This document shows positions 1 to 6,601 of a stretch of DNA of 16,655 nt, piece by piece. This stretch comes from Planctomycetota bacterium (GTDB lineage: Bacteria > Planctomycetota > Phycisphaerae > Sedimentisphaerales > Anaerobacaceae). The notes under the pieces were generated by a model. It searched no databases, had not been told where the DNA came from, and saw only the letters and a list, made by a program, of their open reading frames with translations. The stretch is from positions 1 through 16,655 of the forward strand of contig JABMRO010000626.1 of assembly GCA_013202635.1 (NCBI GenBank), written 5' to 3'. The translations under genes and the position numbers were made by a program. Within the stretch, counting starts at the first letter, position 1. Each line of letters starts with the position of its first letter.

Positions 1-86
1 GGATAAAAATATTTTTGCGGGCAGGTGATATAACTTTTGCCGTTGCTGCCAACTACATCACAGACTTCCGGGTCTCTATATACCAT
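1..86 (-). CDS. 5' part of an unidentified protein, cut by the window edge
   Basis: An open frame begins at an ATG (84-86) and runs 28 codons without a stop to the left edge, starting MVYRDPEVCDVVGS. A weak GGTGA lies about 8 nt upstream, and a promoter-like pair (TTGATT-N16-TATAAG) lies at 133-160. The residue mix (two Cys, several Tyr) gives no family assignment. It could be a real gene start or a chance open frame; 28 codons cannot decide. It is transcribed in the same direction as the frameshifted nucleotidyltransferase gene to its right. Confidence 0.33.
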   Translation of the reverse strand, partial: MVYRDPEVCDVVGSNGKSYITCPQKYFY

Positions 87-132
87 AATTAAATCACCAT
101 ATTATCTTATTACCGACCTTCTCTCTTAAACC

Positions 133-160
133 CTTATATCGTCTAAGTCGATAAAATCAA
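133..160 (-). promoter_or_regulatory. possible sigma70-type promoter for the left-edge CDS
   Basis: On the minus strand the -35-like TTGATT (155-160) and -10-like TATAAG (133-138) are separated by 16 nt. The start would fall about 40 nt before the ATG at 86. The surrounding sequence is very AT-rich, so a chance match is quite possible. Confidence 0.3.
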
Positions 161-276
161 TGAAAAAATTGAAAATATAAAATTAATCCAACTTTCACAG
201 TCAAGCACCTAAATCAGCGTTTTTCATAGCGTACCAAGACGACTATTTTTCTCTGCATGCATTAATCAACTTATGA

Positions 277-533
277 CTATACAACCTTGGTAATGACTGC
301 TTTGGCAGTAACAGCTCGTATCGACACCAGGTCAACAGATGTCCCAAGTAGTTTCTCGAATCTGTCCGCCAGAGTTACAAACTCCAGACCTATAGATGGG
401 TCGACCTCAACAAGGATATCCACGTCACTGTCCGGCCTCTGTTCGCCTCTGGCATACGATCCGAATAAAGCCAGCTTCGTGACCTTAAACTGTCTTTAGC
501 AAGTGATTCGAGGATTTCTTCTTTTGTTATCAT
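277..533 (-). pseudogene. frameshifted MNT-type nucleotidyltransferase (antitoxin-like)
   Basis: The frame opens at ATG 531-533 with MITKEEILESLAKDS. It then needs a one-base shift at the GTTTAAGG stretch (near 485) to continue as KVTKLALFGSYARGEQ through to VITKVV and a TAG at 277-279. The second part has the GS-x10-DxD signature of minimal (MNT) nucleotidyltransferases (GSYARG, then DVD) and a later VDLVS strand with the third acidic residue. Without the shift the first frame hits a TAG inside the domain, and the second frame has a TAA just upstream of the join. Total length, about 85 codons, is short for the family. No HEPN partner is recognisable downstream. It differs clearly in sequence from the intact MNT at 7923. 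It may be a decayed gene or a one-base assembly error. A strong promoter is still present upstream. Confidence 0.72.
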
Positions 534-579
534 GATAATTTGATACCTGTATAATTGCGTAAGATACCGGTTAAATCGT

Positions 580-607
580 ATTATAGAATCCTTTGGACGG
601 CTGTCAA
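580..607 (-). promoter_or_regulatory. consensus sigma70 promoter of the frameshifted MNT gene
   Basis: On the minus strand a perfect -35 TTGACA (602-607) and a perfect -10 TATAAT (580-585) are separated by 16 nt. The predicted start near 573 is about 40 nt from the ATG at 533. No other minus-strand gene lies closer, so this most likely drives the MNT gene. Confidence 0.62.
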
Positions 608-773
608 TCGTTCACTATACAGAATCCGACATCAAATGCCAGAGCCGGATGCCGACAACTGCACTGCTTCGGAGGATGTGTGTTTGCCAAGGTGGTCTCG
701 AAAATCGAAAGTTGAAAGGCACCCAAAATGGCAAATCACATCCTGAAAAGCTACACATTACAGATATTATTTA

Positions 774-1598
774 TCATGTCTTTTCTGTGCCTTTGGGTTT
801 AGTTGTTTTACCAGCTTTTTTCTCTAATAGTTTCCGCATGCGGGTCGTGAATTTTTTAGAACTTTCTTTGGCCAAGAGTATCTGATTCACTAGAAATACT
901 AAAATTTCCCTTATTGATCCTGCGATCTCAAGACATTCTTCATCTGTTTTTGCGTGGAGTCCTTCACTCAACGTAGAGTGCAAAAGATTAAGTGGATTCA
1001 TATTATCAGGTCTCAATATTTCTGGAAGCAAATCTTTAACCAATTCGATTTTTTCTTGGGCTACGATTGTTCCCTTTGTTTTTTCGAAAGCCTCAAGATA
1101 TTTCTGTTTTTCACTACCGGGGATAAGATCTGCTATAGAATCAAGAAGAGAGTCAATTATTTCTTCAATAATTCTTCTATAATAGGCGTATGCGCCTATG
1201 CCATAGCCTTGAGATTCGCAAACTAATCCTTTTTTGTAGTAATCCTGATGTTCCCCCAGTAATTTTGAGAGGTTTTTATCCGGCATGATTTCCCATGAAG
1301 GAAATTGGCCTACTTTCATCACGTAGTCATCTGCAAATTGTAGTAAAAAGAAACGCTCATATGCCTTGCAAGCAGAACATAAATATACAACACGAATAAC
1401 TTTCCCCGAACATCTGGTGTTATAAGAATAATTCTCATGATATTCGTTATTCATGTTGAATGTCTGGAGGCATTTGCAAGTGTGGCAGTGCATCCTAATT
1501 GGAGGTTTTGGGAAAGTTTTATTTAAAAGGCGGTATCCTATATCAACACGAAACTTTCTATATAGCGGATAAGTTTCCAAGAATTTTGTATCAGGCAT
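774..1598 (-). CDS. unassigned zinc-ribbon protein (DUF4145-like C-terminal half)
   Basis: The protein has 274 residues and a function I cannot name. Residues 36-80 hold paired cysteines (C38-x2-C41, C43, C63, C74-x2-C77) that look like a zinc ribbon. Residues about 115-245 are predicted helical, and the segment GAYAYYRRIIEEIIDSLLDS resembles the core helix of DUF4145-type domains, which occur in diverse proteins including some defence-linked ones. The C-terminus (248-274) is rich in Lys and Arg, which could favour nucleic-acid contact. The start is well supported: AGGAG lies 7 nt upstream of the ATG. It begins only 16 nt after the ruvB stop, so it is probably co-transcribed with ruvCAB. It looks more AT-rich than ruvB, which could mark recent acquisition. 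Existence as a gene is secure; the domain assignment is tentative. Confidence 0.75.
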   Translation of the reverse strand: MPDTKFLETYPLYRKFRVDIGYRLLNKTFPKPPIRMHCHTCKCLQTFNMNNEYHENYSYNTRCSGKVIRVVYLCSACKAYERFFLLQFADDYVMKVGQFPSWEIMPDKNLSKLLGEHQDYYKKGLVCESQGYGIGAYAYYRRIIEEIIDSLLDSIADLIPGSEKQKYLEAFEKTKGTIVAQEKIELVKDLLPEILRPDNMNPLNLLHSTLSEGLHAKTDEECLEIAGSIREILVFLVNQILLAKESSKKFTTRMRKLLEKKAGKTTKPKGTEKT

Positions 1599-1614
1599 AC
1601 TATAACTCCTAATG

Positions 1615-2658
1615 TTATTGCTTGAAGAGTTCAGGCTGGCTGGAGCTTTCTTTCTTTTTGTGTGGTTTTAAGCTGAGGTGTTCGCATGCCTGTTTTGTTA
1701 CTTCTCTTCCGCGTTTGGTTCGGCGCAGGAATCCGATTTGCAGAAGATACGGCTCTACGACGTCCTCCAGAGTGTCCCTTTCTTCGCCAAGGGTGGCGGC
1801 TATGGCCTCGATGCCGGCCGGCCCGCCGTCATAGACGTTAACCAGCGCACGTAAAAACGCCCTGTCCAATTCATCGAGGCCCAGGGTGTCAATCTGCTCC
1901 ATCTTCAAGGCACTTTCGACGATACCGGTGCTAAGGATTCCGGAGCCTTTTACCTGGGCGTAATCACGTACTCGTTTTAGCAATCGATTTGCCACTCGCG
2001 GCGTTCCGCGTGAGCGGGCGGCAATCAATTTCAGCGTTCCATCCTCGCACTGCAGGCTTAATAATTGCGCCGATCTATCCAAAATTTCCGTCAACTCCGG
2101 TGTGCTGTAGAAATCCAGATGATACATCATTCCGAATCGGCTGCGGAGAGGAGCGCTTAATAACCCCGCTCGTGTTGTTGCTCCGATTAAAGTAAAGCGC
2201 TTTAGCGGGAAATTTATCGTCTTTGCGTGCAGACCGCTATCGACGGTGAAATCGACTTTGAAATCTTCCATCGCGGGATAAATAAATTCTTCGACCAGCG
2301 TGCTCAGCCGATGGACCTCATCAATGAAAAGCACTTCACCGGTGTTTATATTGCTCAAAAGCCCCATAACGTCACCGGCCTTTGCAAGGGCCGGGCCTGA
2401 TGAGCAGCGTATCCTTGCACCCATCTCGTTCGCAACGACGTGGGCGAGCGTAGTTTTGCCGAGACCCGGCGGGCCGTAAAACAAGATATGCTCGAGGGGT
2501 TCGGACCTCTGCTTAGCGGCTTCTATCGCAATTGAGACTTTTTCTTTTACACTGCTTTGGCCTACACACTCGTCCAGGAGCTTCGGCCGGAGTGATACGT
2601 TAAAGGTCTCCTCCTGCTCGTTCAAAGACTGGCCGCTTATGATTCTGCCTATTGCCAT
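1615..2658 (-). CDS. ruvB: Holliday junction branch-migration ATPase RuvB
   Basis: RuvB is the AAA+ motor that, with RuvA, drives branch migration of Holliday junctions for RuvC to cut. The 347 residues match the family length. Visible motifs: Walker A GPPGLGKTT (62-70), Walker B LFIDEVHR (110-117), sensor 1 GATTRAG (159-165), an arginine-finger region RSRFG (172-176), sensor 2 around GTPRVANRLL (218-227), and the C-terminal winged helix containing EPYLLQIGFLRRT (302-314). The last ~18 residues are a polar Lys/Ser-rich tail. Start ATG 2656-2658 has no SD; the upstream 30 nt are nearly all A and T. It lies 94 nt after ruvA in the same direction, separated by an AT-rich repeat spacer. An unassigned gene follows after 16 nt. 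Confidence 0.97.
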   Translation of the reverse strand: MAIGRIISGQSLNEQEETFNVSLRPKLLDECVGQSSVKEKVSIAIEAAKQRSEPLEHILFYGPPGLGKTTLAHVVANEMGARIRCSSGPALAKAGDVMGLLSNINTGEVLFIDEVHRLSTLVEEFIYPAMEDFKVDFTVDSGLHAKTINFPLKRFTLIGATTRAGLLSAPLRSRFGMMYHLDFYSTPELTEILDRSAQLLSLQCEDGTLKLIAARSRGTPRVANRLLKRVRDYAQVKGSGILSTGIVESALKMEQIDTLGLDELDRAFLRALVNVYDGGPAGIEAIAATLGEERDTLEDVVEPYLLQIGFLRRTKRGREVTKQACEHLSLKPHKKKESSSQPELFKQ

Positions 2659-2752
2659 AATAAAAAAACTAAAAATTCAAATATCAAATCTCAAAATTCG
2701 AAACAATCTCAAAATTCAAATGTTCGAAACATTTGTTTTCCTATTTCCTTTT
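2659..2752. repeat. AT-rich repeat spacer with an 8-bp inverted repeat (ruvA-ruvB gap)
   Basis: This gap contains AATCTCAAAATTC twice with a period of 18 nt (about 2687-2717) and related AAATTCAAATATC-type units before it. An inverted repeat CAAATGTT-CGA-AACATTTG spans 2717-2735. Similar AT-rich CTCAAAACT-type units recur near 16310-16345. No U-tract follows the hairpin on the minus strand, so it is not a standard terminator. It could be a dispersed intergenic repeat or an mRNA-stability hairpin within the ruv operon. Confidence 0.6.
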
Positions 2753-3382
2753 TCAAACTTCTACGCCTTGTTTTACCCTGTACACCAAAGGCACAAGTGC
2801 CTCAGCCGAATTTATGTCGGGGTGTTTGCGGCAGGCTAATTCGACCAGCTCCATTGCTTCGTTTCTTTTTTCGCCCCAGGCTATAAGAATCTCGAGTGCC
2901 TCGGTCTGGAACGGCCTGAAGCCGGCCTGCGATGGTCCGGCTGCTTCGGCGCCGACTGCGAAAGTCTGTAATTTGCCCTTTAGCTCGGCGATGATTTGCT
3001 GGGCCATCCTTTTGCCTATCGAAGGCAGTGAGATGAGTGTCTTGTCGTCGGCGTTCTCTATTGCGGCTGCGATGGTGGCTATGGGGATGCTCAGGGAGCG
3101 CAGACCTTTTTTTATGCCCATTCCCTTGACGCTGGTATATTTGGTGAAGAAATCCCTCTCGCCGGAATTTAAGAAGCCGACCATTCTCGGTATCAGGTTT
3201 CCCCCGCCGGGCGTGCCCTCGTAGTATTCCATAGTACAGAGAGTAATATCCGAGCCGATTTGGCCGGAGAGGGCATTTACACAATAGCTCGGCAGCATTA
3301 CTTCGTAACCAATCGCCCCGACCTGCACGAGGCAGCAGTCGCTGTCAAGCTTGATTAGTTTTCCTTCAATGTTGGCTATCAT
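2753..3382 (-). CDS. ruvA: Holliday junction-binding protein RuvA
   Basis: RuvA binds four-way junctions as a tetramer and loads RuvB. The protein has 209 residues, near the usual ~200. It begins MIANIEGKLIKL, a typical OB-fold start (about 1-65). Two helix-hairpin-helix segments follow, around SVKGMGIKKGL (84-94) and LPSIGKRMAQQII (119-131), then an Ala/Pro-rich linker (140-155) and a C-terminal three-helix domain that contacts RuvB (about 158-205). The conserved EYYEGTPGGGN region (52-62) lies where the acidic pin is found. Start ATG 3380-3382 has no recognisable SD; it lies 29 nt after the ruvC stop, so translational coupling or leaderless-like initiation may apply. Confidence 0.95.
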   Translation of the reverse strand: MIANIEGKLIKLDSDCCLVQVGAIGYEVMLPSYCVNALSGQIGSDITLCTMEYYEGTPGGGNLIPRMVGFLNSGERDFFTKYTSVKGMGIKKGLRSLSIPIATIAAAIENADDKTLISLPSIGKRMAQQIIAELKGKLQTFAVGAEAAGPSQAGFRPFQTEALEILIAWGEKRNEAMELVELACRKHPDINSAEALVPLVYRVKQGVEV

Positions 3383-3411
3383 TATTCAAATGATTACTTG
3401 TTTAATTATTA

Positions 3412-3897
3412 TTATATAACAATACTGTTTATCGAGTTTGCACAGCACATTGCCGCGGCTATGGCATCGGCCACATCGTTTGGCTCAGGTATCTGCGGCA
3501 GGGACAAAATCGTTTGAATAGTCCTTTGTATTTGTTCCTTCGAGGCCCTGCCGTTACCGGTAATCGATTTTTTTATACGTGTGGCGCTGAAGCTTCTTAC
3601 TTCAATTGCGGCCTGTGCGCACCGCTGTAGTATAACACCTCTTGCGTGTCCCATCAATATTGCAGTTTTGGGGTGGGCGTAGTGTGAGTACAATTCTTCG
3701 ACGGCCACGACATCGGGTTTGAAATTTTCGAGAAGTGACTGTGTGTCTTCGGCGATTCTATTCAGTTTTATCTCTAAAGCCCGGCGGTTGTCTATGCGGA
3801 TGACACCTGCCTCAATCAGCTTTTCCTTATTGGCGTCCATTTCCAAACAGGCATAACCACAGACCTGCAGACCCGGGTCGATACCGAGTATCCTCAT
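3412..3897 (-). CDS. ruvC: Holliday junction resolvase RuvC
   Basis: RuvC is the endonuclease that resolves Holliday junctions with the RuvAB complex. From the start I prefer, ATG 3895-3897, the protein is 161 residues and begins MRILGIDPGL. The four acidic metal ligands are visible: D7 in GIDPG, E67 in VEELY, and D141 and D144 in NDVADAI. This matches the D7/E66/D138/D141 pattern of the E. coli enzyme, with an Asp in each place. This start overlaps the cysS stop by ATGA and has GGAGG 5 nt upstream. An ATG four codons earlier (3907-3909) is in frame but would read through that SD. The gene heads the ruvC-ruvA-ruvB run. Confidence 0.95.
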   Translation of the reverse strand: MRILGIDPGLQVCGYACLEMDANKEKLIEAGVIRIDNRRALEIKLNRIAEDTQSLLENFKPDVVAVEELYSHYAHPKTAILMGHARGVILQRCAQAAIEVRSFSATRIKKSITGNGRASKEQIQRTIQTILSLPQIPEPNDVADAIAAAMCCANSINSIVI

Positions 3898-5372
3898 TTC
3901 ATCCTCCATGTGGTCATATCGGGCTTATCTTCCAGCACAATGCCCAAGTCATCCAGTTTGGTACGGAGTTCATCCGCCAGTGCAAAGTCCCTGTTCCTGC
4001 GAGCTTCATTTCGCTGCTCAATCAGGATATTTACCAGCTTGTCCGTCAGCTCTTCATCGGCGGTGGCGTCCTGCTGATAGTCCTCTTTTACAATACCGAG
4101 GCAATCCCCTCCGAGCCGGTCAAACAGAACCTCGATTAAATTAAGGGTTTCTTTGGTTGTACGGCTGCTTTCGAGCAGTTTCTGGGCCAGGCGGACAAGC
4201 TCGAACATAACCGACAGGGCAACAGAAGTATTCAAGTCGTCATTCATTGCCGCTTCGAATTTTTCTCTTAGCTGTGTCAGTTGCTCGGCAATCTTTTCGT
4301 TTATAGGGCCTTTTTTAGCTATTTCCAATCTTTTTCTCACTTCTTTAACCGTTTCGGTTATTTTTGCGAAGCCGGACTGAGCCGCGAACAGAGCCGCGTC
4401 TGAGAAATCCAGCGGGCTTCTGTAATGGCTGTTCAGAAGTAACTGGCGTATCGCCAGGGGGTGGTAGCTTTGTGTCAATCTCTCGTGGGCGCCTGAAAAG
4501 GCTTGTTTTAGCGTAATAAAATTATTCAGGCTCTTGCCCATTTTTTGCCCGTCAACGGTAACCATATTATGGTGCACCCAGTATCGAACGAACTGCACGC
4601 CGTTGGCCGCTTCCGCCTGGGCGATTTCGCACTCGTGATGGGGGAATTGATTTTCCAGTCCACCGCCGTGGATGTCGATAGTTTTGCCCAGATATTTCGT
4701 ACTCATTACCGAGCATTCCAGGTGCCAGCCCGGGTAACCCATACCCCAGGGACTTGGCCATTGCATAATGTGGTTTCGCTCGGCTTTCTTCCAGAGCGCG
4801 AAATCGGCCGGATTCTTTTTATCCGGTGAAACCTCCACGCGGGCACCGGCTATCATCTCCTCGACATTTCTGCCGGAAAGTTTTCCGTAGTCCTGGAATT
4901 TTGAGACATCGAAATAGACCGAGCCGTTGGCCTCATAGGCATAGCCTTTTTTAAGGAGCGTCGTTACCATCCCTATTTGTTCGAGTATATGGCCACTGGC
5001 TCTCGGGCTTATATCGGGCCGGGCGCAGTTCAGCCTGTCCATATCTTCGAAGTAGCTGCGGGTGTAGTTTTCGGCCAGCGCCATCGGATGCTTTTTCTCT
5101 TTTTTTGCCGCGTTGGCAATTTTATCCTCACCTTCATCGGCGTCGTCGGTGAGATGGCCGACGTCTGTTATATTCTGCACATAGGTAACATCGTAATTGA
5201 GGTAACGAAGATACCTGACAAGTATATCGAAGCTCACATAACTTTTCGCATGCCCAAGGTGTGCATGACCATATACAGTCGGCCCGCAGACATATATACC
5301 GACCCTGTTTTTTATCAGCGGTTCGAATAGTTCTTTCCTTCTTGTCAGACTGTTATAAAGATTCAATGCCAT
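3894..5372 (-). CDS. cysS: cysteinyl-tRNA synthetase
   Basis: Class I aminoacyl-tRNA synthetase that charges tRNA-Cys in the cytoplasm. From ATG 5370-5372 it is 492 residues. The HIGH motif appears as HLGH (38-41) and KMSKS as KMGKS (277-281). The probable zinc ligands are present: C29 in YVCGPTVYG, C220 in HLECSVM, and H245 and E249 in FPHHECE, where a Cys replaces the residue often found as Asn. A helical DALR-type and anticodon-binding region fills the last ~150 residues, ending in TTWRMK. An upstream in-frame TTG (5378) is less likely. No SD is visible upstream. The gene lies 23 nt after ispF and overlaps ruvC by 4 nt. Confidence 0.96.
   Translation of the reverse strand: MALNLYNSLTRRKELFEPLIKNRVGIYVCGPTVYGHAHLGHAKSYVSFDILVRYLRYLNYDVTYVQNITDVGHLTDDADEGEDKIANAAKKEKKHPMALAENYTRSYFEDMDRLNCARPDISPRASGHILEQIGMVTTLLKKGYAYEANGSVYFDVSKFQDYGKLSGRNVEEMIAGARVEVSPDKKNPADFALWKKAERNHIMQWPSPWGMGYPGWHLECSVMSTKYLGKTIDIHGGGLENQFPHHECEIAQAEAANGVQFVRYWVHHNMVTVDGQKMGKSLNNFITLKQAFSGAHERLTQSYHPLAIRQLLLNSHYRSPLDFSDAALFAAQSGFAKITETVKEVRKRLEIAKKGPINEKIAEQLTQLREKFEAAMNDDLNTSVALSVMFELVRLAQKLLESSRTTKETLNLIEVLFDRLGGDCLGIVKEDYQQDATADEELTDKLVNILIEQRNEARRNRDFALADELRTKLDDLGIVLEDKPDMTTWRMK
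3903..3907 (-). promoter_or_regulatory. ribosome binding site fixing the ruvC start
   Basis: A GGAGG on the minus strand ends 5 nt before the ATG at 3895-3897 and lies inside the last codons of cysS. It would fall within the coding sequence if the upstream ATG at 3909 were used, so it favours the downstream start and translational coupling to cysS. Confidence 0.7.
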
Positions 5373-5395
5373 GCGCAAATACCGTTAATAATTAT

Positions 5396-5908
5396 TTATA
5401 ATGTTCTTCTTTTCCTTTTTCTCAAAAGAGCCGTGGCCGTAGCAGCCATCGCCACTCCGGCGCCTATGTCGCCGAGTCCCTCGTTAGTTTTGGCCTTTAC
5501 GTTCACGGATGTAAAATCGATACCCAAAAGCCCTGCGATACATCTTTTCATTTGCCCTTTGACCTGCTCAAGTCTCGGCGCTTCGGCGTGTATAATCAAG
5601 TCAATATTAACGACTTCCCATTTTTTTTCTTCGAGCTTTTCCTTTACAATAAACAAAAGCCCCTTGCTGTCAGCGTCTTTCCATCGCGCCTCGGAGCTTG
5701 GAAACAACGTTCCTATATCGCCCATCCCGCTTGCTCCAAGCAGAGCATCGATGACGGCGTGTAAGGCCACATCACCATCGCTGTGGCCGGCCAGCCCGGC
5801 CGGGTACGACAGATAAACTCCGCCGAGCATGAGCTTCCTGCCCTCGACGAGCCTGTGGATATCGGTTCCTATCCCGGTTCGATATTCACTCTTTGGTTGT
5901 TCAATCAC
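5396..5908 (-). CDS. ispF: 2-C-methyl-D-erythritol 2,4-cyclodiphosphate synthase
   Basis: IspF makes the cyclic diphosphate in the non-mevalonate (MEP) isoprenoid pathway. The 170-residue protein has the metal ligands D16 and H18 in GTDIHRL and H50 in ALHAVIDALLG, the GHSDGDV loop (41-47), GDIGTLFP (63-70), and the AKTNEGLG segment near the C-terminus. The start is a GTG (5906-5908) that overlaps the hisB stop as GTGA, with AGGGG about 6 nt upstream, so translation is likely coupled to hisB. The N-terminus (1-9) is a short polar extension, and the C-terminus is basic (RKRKRR). The window shows no ispD fused or adjacent. Confidence 0.96.
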   Translation of the reverse strand: MIEQPKSEYRTGIGTDIHRLVEGRKLMLGGVYLSYPAGLAGHSDGDVALHAVIDALLGASGMGDIGTLFPSSEARWKDADSKGLLFIVKEKLEEKKWEVVNIDLIIHAEAPRLEQVKGQMKRCIAGLLGIDFTSVNVKAKTNEGLGDIGAGVAMAATATALLRKRKRRTL

Positions 5909-6489
5909 AACGTCCCCTTTGTGCTTGGGATATCCGCCCCGAGAATGCTGACAGCAGTACCGAGCGCTTTACCCAGTCCCTTGAAAATCGCCTCGGCTAT
6001 ATGATGGCTGTTTGTGCCGTACGGAACGTTTATATGCAGGTTGAACCTGCCGTTATTTGCAAAGCTCCGCAGCATTTCCTCCAGGCACTCGACGTCGAAA
6101 TCGCCGATTTTGCCTGTTCGGTACTCGACATTATAGACACAGGCCGCCCTGCCCGAGAGGTCAACAGATACATTCGCCAGGGCATCTTCCATCGGCAGGG
6201 AACTGTGCCCGTATCTGGCAATGCCTTTTTTATCACCGAGGGCTTTCAATAAGCATTCTCCGAGGCAAATCGCTATGTCTTCGACCGTATGGTGAGCATC
6301 GACTTGAAGGTCACCTTTTGCATTAACAACCAGGTCGATTTTGCTGTGCTTGCTCAGGTGCGTGAGCATGTGGTCCAAGAAGCCGATGCCGCTGTCAATC
6401 TCGTATTTTCCGGCTCCGTCCAGATTAAGCTCGACGGAAACATCCGTTTCTTTTGTTTGTCTGTGAACTTTAGCGGTTCGCTTATCCAT
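5905..6489 (-). CDS. hisB: imidazoleglycerol-phosphate dehydratase
   Basis: Sixth-step enzyme of histidine synthesis, converting imidazole glycerol phosphate to imidazole acetol phosphate. The 194-residue length fits the monofunctional form with no phosphatase domain fused. The duplicated metal-binding signature is clear: DAHHTVED (64-71) and SHHIAEAIFK (161-170). IGFLDHM (35-41) is also characteristic. Start ATG 6487-6489 has AAGGA 7 nt upstream. It follows hisC by 112 nt and overlaps ispF by 4 nt. Its product is the direct precursor of the HisC substrate, so the two adjacent genes act consecutively. Confidence 0.96.
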   Translation of the reverse strand: MDKRTAKVHRQTKETDVSVELNLDGAGKYEIDSGIGFLDHMLTHLSKHSKIDLVVNAKGDLQVDAHHTVEDIAICLGECLLKALGDKKGIARYGHSSLPMEDALANVSVDLSGRAACVYNVEYRTGKIGDFDVECLEEMLRSFANNGRFNLHINVPYGTNSHHIAEAIFKGLGKALGTAVSILGADIPSTKGTL

Positions 6490-6601
6490 TGGAATATCCT
6501 TTTTTATGCGCTATTTCGATTCCCGACGAGTATCGAGACAAGCCATCCCCAAGCTACGCTTGACTTCGGCGAGCTCAGTCGAGTCGAGGCTGCCACTCGT
6601 C
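6490..6601. repeat. hairpin-rich intergenic element between hisC and hisB
   Basis: This 112-nt gap contains several short inverted repeats: CAAGC-TAC-GCTTG at 6550-6562, a TCCCGACGAGTATCGAGA stretch near 6521-6539, and GAGCTCAGTCGAGTCGAGG near 6571-6589. The AAGCCATCCCC segment here recurs near 16190, and TCCCGA-type units recur near 9460 and 16458. It looks like a degenerate dispersed intergenic element and has no convincing coding potential. Confidence 0.45.

Noticed and set aside
485..492. Programmed -1 frameshift site in the MNT gene
   Set aside because: The T-TTA-AGG context does not form a good slippery heptamer, so decay or sequence error is more likely.
287..499. Plus-strand 70-codon open frame
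   Set aside because: It is the antisense shadow of the frameshifted MNT gene, whose minus-strand reading shows clear family motifs.
555..885. Plus-strand open frames of 63 and 78 codons
   Set aside because: No recognisable motif or SD; the second overlaps the better-supported minus-strand gene at 774-1598. The 540-773 gap seems non-coding apart from the promoter at 580-607.
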